DNA of 64,000 nt from Clostridium beijerinckii (GTDB taxonomy: Bacteria > Bacillota > Clostridia > Clostridiales > Clostridiaceae). Both the position numbers and the translations under genes were made by a program. The stretch is from positions 1,062,001-1,126,000 of the forward strand of contig CP029329.1 in assembly GCA_003129525.1 (NCBI GenBank), given 5' to 3'. This document shows, in pieces, positions 61,888-64,000 of this stretch; positions within the stretch are counted from its first letter, which is position 1; each line of letters opens with the position of its first letter. The notes under the pieces were generated by a model. It saw nothing but the letters and a program-made list of their open reading frames with translations. It did no database searches and was not told where the DNA came from.

Positions 61888-64000
61888 GTGCAATATGGAT
61901 TAGATGTAAATAAATACAAAGAAATAAATGAAGTGAAAAATGTAAAAAGAAAAATATGGATGCAAGCATCTATAGCAAAATTAGGAGTGATCTTAATAGT
62001 AGGAATTTTACTTGGGCGAGTAAATTTATTATTAAATCAATCAAATAGTAGTGGAATAGCTCCAGTTGGAATAGCTTATTTAATAGCTGTTATTACAAAA
62101 GAAAATAAAAAAAATAGTTTATGCGCAGCAATTGGAGTTAGCATAGGATATTTAACAATTGATAATTTATTATCAGATGGATATGTATATTTAGTAGCTG
62201 TGACCTTAATAACAATATACTATAGCTTTATAGCACCTGATAAAAAAAGAAAAAAGGAACTAGCAGCTTTTGCAATAATTTTATGTAGTTTCTTTGTTTA
62301 TGGATTTTTAGTTAATAAATATGAATTAGGAGTAAACATAACTTTAGGTTTACTACAAACATTAATTGTTATGCCAATATCTTATGTTATAAGATATGCA
62401 CTAAATTCCTTGGAAGAGATTAATACTAACTATTTTTTTTCTTCAGAAGAAATAGTTAGCATCGGAATATTTTTATGTTTGTTAGTTGCTGGAATAGGTA
62501 ATGTCAATTTTAGTAATTATTCTATAAGAAACATAGGTGCATTAACATTGGTTCTAACAATTGCCTATGTTGGTGGAGCAACATATGGAGCTATGATTGG
62601 AGTTTCAATGGGAATAATGATTGGAGTCGCATCTGGAGATATGATGTACAGTGTAGCCTTTTTTGGAGTTGGAGGGCTCGTAGTTGGAATTTTTAAAGAG
62701 ACAGGAAAAATATTTTCAATACTTTCAGGCATAATAATTTATTTTGCGTTAGCACTATATTCTAATGCAATAACATTAAAATTAGGAATTGAGGTTTTAT
62801 CTAGTTCAATTTTATTTTTATGTATTCCAAAGCCTGTATATAAACGTATTGAAGTTGAAATAAATCCATATAAGAAGAAAGAATCATTAGGAGAGATTCA
62901 ATTAAATGTAATAAAGGAGGAATTTACGTATAAGCTAAAAGAACTCACAAGTGTATTAGCTACTGTGTCAAAATGTTTAGGAAATACTAATGATAATAAA
63001 AATTTATTGATTAAATCAAAGGGAAGTGCTTTAGTAGAAAATTTAGCAGATAGGAGTTGCTCAAATTGTGAAAATAAGCCTTTATGTTGGAAGAGGGATT
63101 TTCATCAAACCTTCAATTCTTTTCAAATGTTAATACAGAGCTATGAGGATGGAGAAATAGCTATACCAACAGATTTAGAAAAGAGATGTGTCAAAAATTT
63201 TACTCTTTTAAGGAGCACGGAAGGAATTGTAAATAATTACAATGTAAATGAAGCGATAAAGGAAAGGTTGGAAGAAGGAAAAAATATATTATCAGCTCAT
63301 ATATCTAATATATCAAGTACATTAGATAATCTTCTAAATGATTTTAAAAGAGAGGTCACTATAGATACGGATTTAGAGAGATTAGTAAAACGCATATTCA
63401 ATAAAAATTCAATTTATTATAATGATATTTTTTGCTATATAGATAAAAACGGTAGAATGAAAATTAGAATAAGCATGAATAATTGTGAAGGATCTAATTA
63501 CTGTGAAAAAAATATAGTTTCTTTATTAAGCAATTCTATGAGAATGAAATTATGTATTGGAGATGATGGATGCAATATTAATCCCAAGACAAATGAGTGT
63601 ATTATTATAATAGAAGAAAAACCAAAGTACTATATAGTATCATATGGAGCAATGGAATCGAAATGTGGAGAGAATCAAACAGGAGATAATTATAGTTTTG
63701 GAAAAACTGCTAATGGAAGTTATATGACAATATTAAGTGACGGGATGGGTTCAGGACCTGAAGCTGGCGAAGAAAGTAAGGCAACCGTGGATTTAGTAGA
63801 GAAACTTATGGAGGCGGGATTTAATGAAGATATAACCGTAAATACCGTAAATTCTATAATGGGTATGAGATTTGCAGAAGACGAAAAGTATGCTACTCTA
63901 GATTTAAATAAAGTAAATTTATATAATGGGGATACAATCTTTGTGAAAATAGGAGCGGCACCTAGTTTTATTAAGAGCGGTCATGAAGTGGAATCTATCA
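61888..64000 (+). CDS. spoIIE: stage II sporulation protein E, N-terminal 704 codons
   Basis: Membrane-bound PP2C-type phosphatase that dephosphorylates SpoIIAA and so activates sigma-F in the forespore. The start is read as GTG 61888 (MQYGLDVNKYKEI) with GAGG upstream; an in-frame ATG at 61873 lacks a ribosome binding site. About ten hydrophobic helices fill residues 30-310, followed by a cytosolic region with a Cys cluster (CSNCENKPLC) and the start of the PP2C domain (LSDGMGSGPEAGEESKATVDLVEKLMEAGF), whose aspartate binds metal. The gene runs off the right edge before the stop. Position after tRNAs matches Bacillus. Confidence 0.96.
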   Translation, partial: MQYGLDVNKYKEINEVKNVKRKIWMQASIAKLGVILIVGILLGRVNLLLNQSNSSGIAPVGIAYLIAVITKENKKNSLCAAIGVSIGYLTIDNLLSDGYVYLVAVTLITIYYSFIAPDKKRKKELAAFAIILCSFFVYGFLVNKYELGVNITLGLLQTLIVMPISYVIRYALNSLEEINTNYFFSSEEIVSIGIFLCLLVAGIGNVNFSNYSIRNIGALTLVLTIAYVGGATYGAMIGVSMGIMIGVASGDMMYSVAFFGVGGLVVGIFKETGKIFSILSGIIIYFALALYSNAITLKLGIEVLSSSILFLCIPKPVYKRIEVEINPYKKKESLGEIQLNVIKEEFTYKLKELTSVLATVSKCLGNTNDNKNLLIKSKGSALVENLADRSCSNCENKPLCWKRDFHQTFNSFQMLIQSYEDGEIAIPTDLEKRCVKNFTLLRSTEGIVNNYNVNEAIKERLEEGKNILSAHISNISSTLDNLLNDFKREVTIDTDLERLVKRIFNKNSIYYNDIFCYIDKNGRMKIRISMNNCEGSNYCEKNIVSLLSNSMRMKLCIGDDGCNINPKTNECIIIIEEKPKYYIVSYGAMESKCGENQTGDNYSFGKTANGSYMTILSDGMGSGPEAGEESKATVDLVEKLMEAGFNEDITVNTVNSIMGMRFAEDEKYATLDLNKVNLYNGDTIFVKIGAAPSFIKSGHEVESI

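Overview
The window is low-G+C, AT-rich chromosomal DNA of a spore-forming anaerobe, most likely Clostridium sensu stricto and probably a solventogenic species of the C. beijerinckii / C. saccharobutylicum type. This is inferred from gene content: spmAB, spoVG, spoVT, a SpoVB-like flippase, yabP, yabQ and spoIIE for sporulation; a class III ribonucleotide reductase (nrdD/nrdG) and a small ferredoxin for anaerobic life; an NifV-type synthase next to an Aquifex-type aconitase; strong AGGAGG ribosome binding sites; and a T-box in front of metG. I saw no prophage, transposase, CRISPR array or recognisable defence island.

Layout. 1-3580: tail of a small gene, spmA-spmB, aminopeptidase P, and an unknown two-helix membrane protein. 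3790-6119: T-box leader and metG. 6777-15927: a complete ribose locus (rbsK-rbsD-rbsA-rbsC-rbsB), transaldolase, transketolase and a LacI-type regulator. It sits between metG and tatD, which are close neighbours in Bacillus, so it looks like an accessory insertion. 16047-19806: tatD, a 3D/G5-domain cell-wall protein (YabE-like), rnmV, ksgA. 19909-22565: a candidate sigma-E-type promoter driving an uncharacterised two-gene unit: a 670-residue protein with ten 11-residue repeats, and a small membrane-anchored protein. 22814-27051: lgt, a lipoprotein overlapping it, an Mrp-type ATPase, a ferredoxin, a 68-residue unknown gene and a DegV protein. 27336-33974: nrdD with a NrdR box, the NifV/citrate-synthase-like gene with aconitase, then nrdG. 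34086-40607: aldose epimerase family, 3-methyladenine glycosylase, HD-GYP phosphodiesterase, asnS, murC. 40898-59445: the conserved origin-proximal cluster purR-spoVG-glmU-prs-(two-component pair)-pth-mfd-prsA-spoVT-spoVB-like-mazG-hup-yabO-yabP-yabQ-divIC-S1 protein. 59689-61226: an array of 11 intact tRNA genes (4 Leu, 5 initiator Met, 2 elongator Met) plus two decayed Met tRNA copies. 61888-64000: the first 704 codons of spoIIE.

How the genes work together. Imported ribose is phosphorylated by RbsK after RbsD-assisted ring conversion, and the resulting pentose phosphate can enter glycolysis through Tkt and Tal encoded in the same locus. PurR, Prs and GlmU link nucleotide and cell-wall precursor supply. 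NrdD/NrdG make deoxynucleotides anaerobically.

Most notable beyond ordinary genes: a dispersed family of 55-80 bp imperfect hairpins (ends AGGCATAT / ATATGCCT, inner arms AAATAACAAG / CTTGTTATTT) with at least eight copies in intergenic gaps; two genes whose ribosome binding site lies in the 3' arm of a 13-15 bp hairpin (the 68-residue gene and the spoVB-like gene); the repeat-protein operon; an eleven-fold 8-bp microsatellite before spoVT; a segmentally duplicated tRNA array carrying tRNA pseudogenes; and several structured untranslated segments of unknown role. All calls come from reading the sequence; no database search was run.
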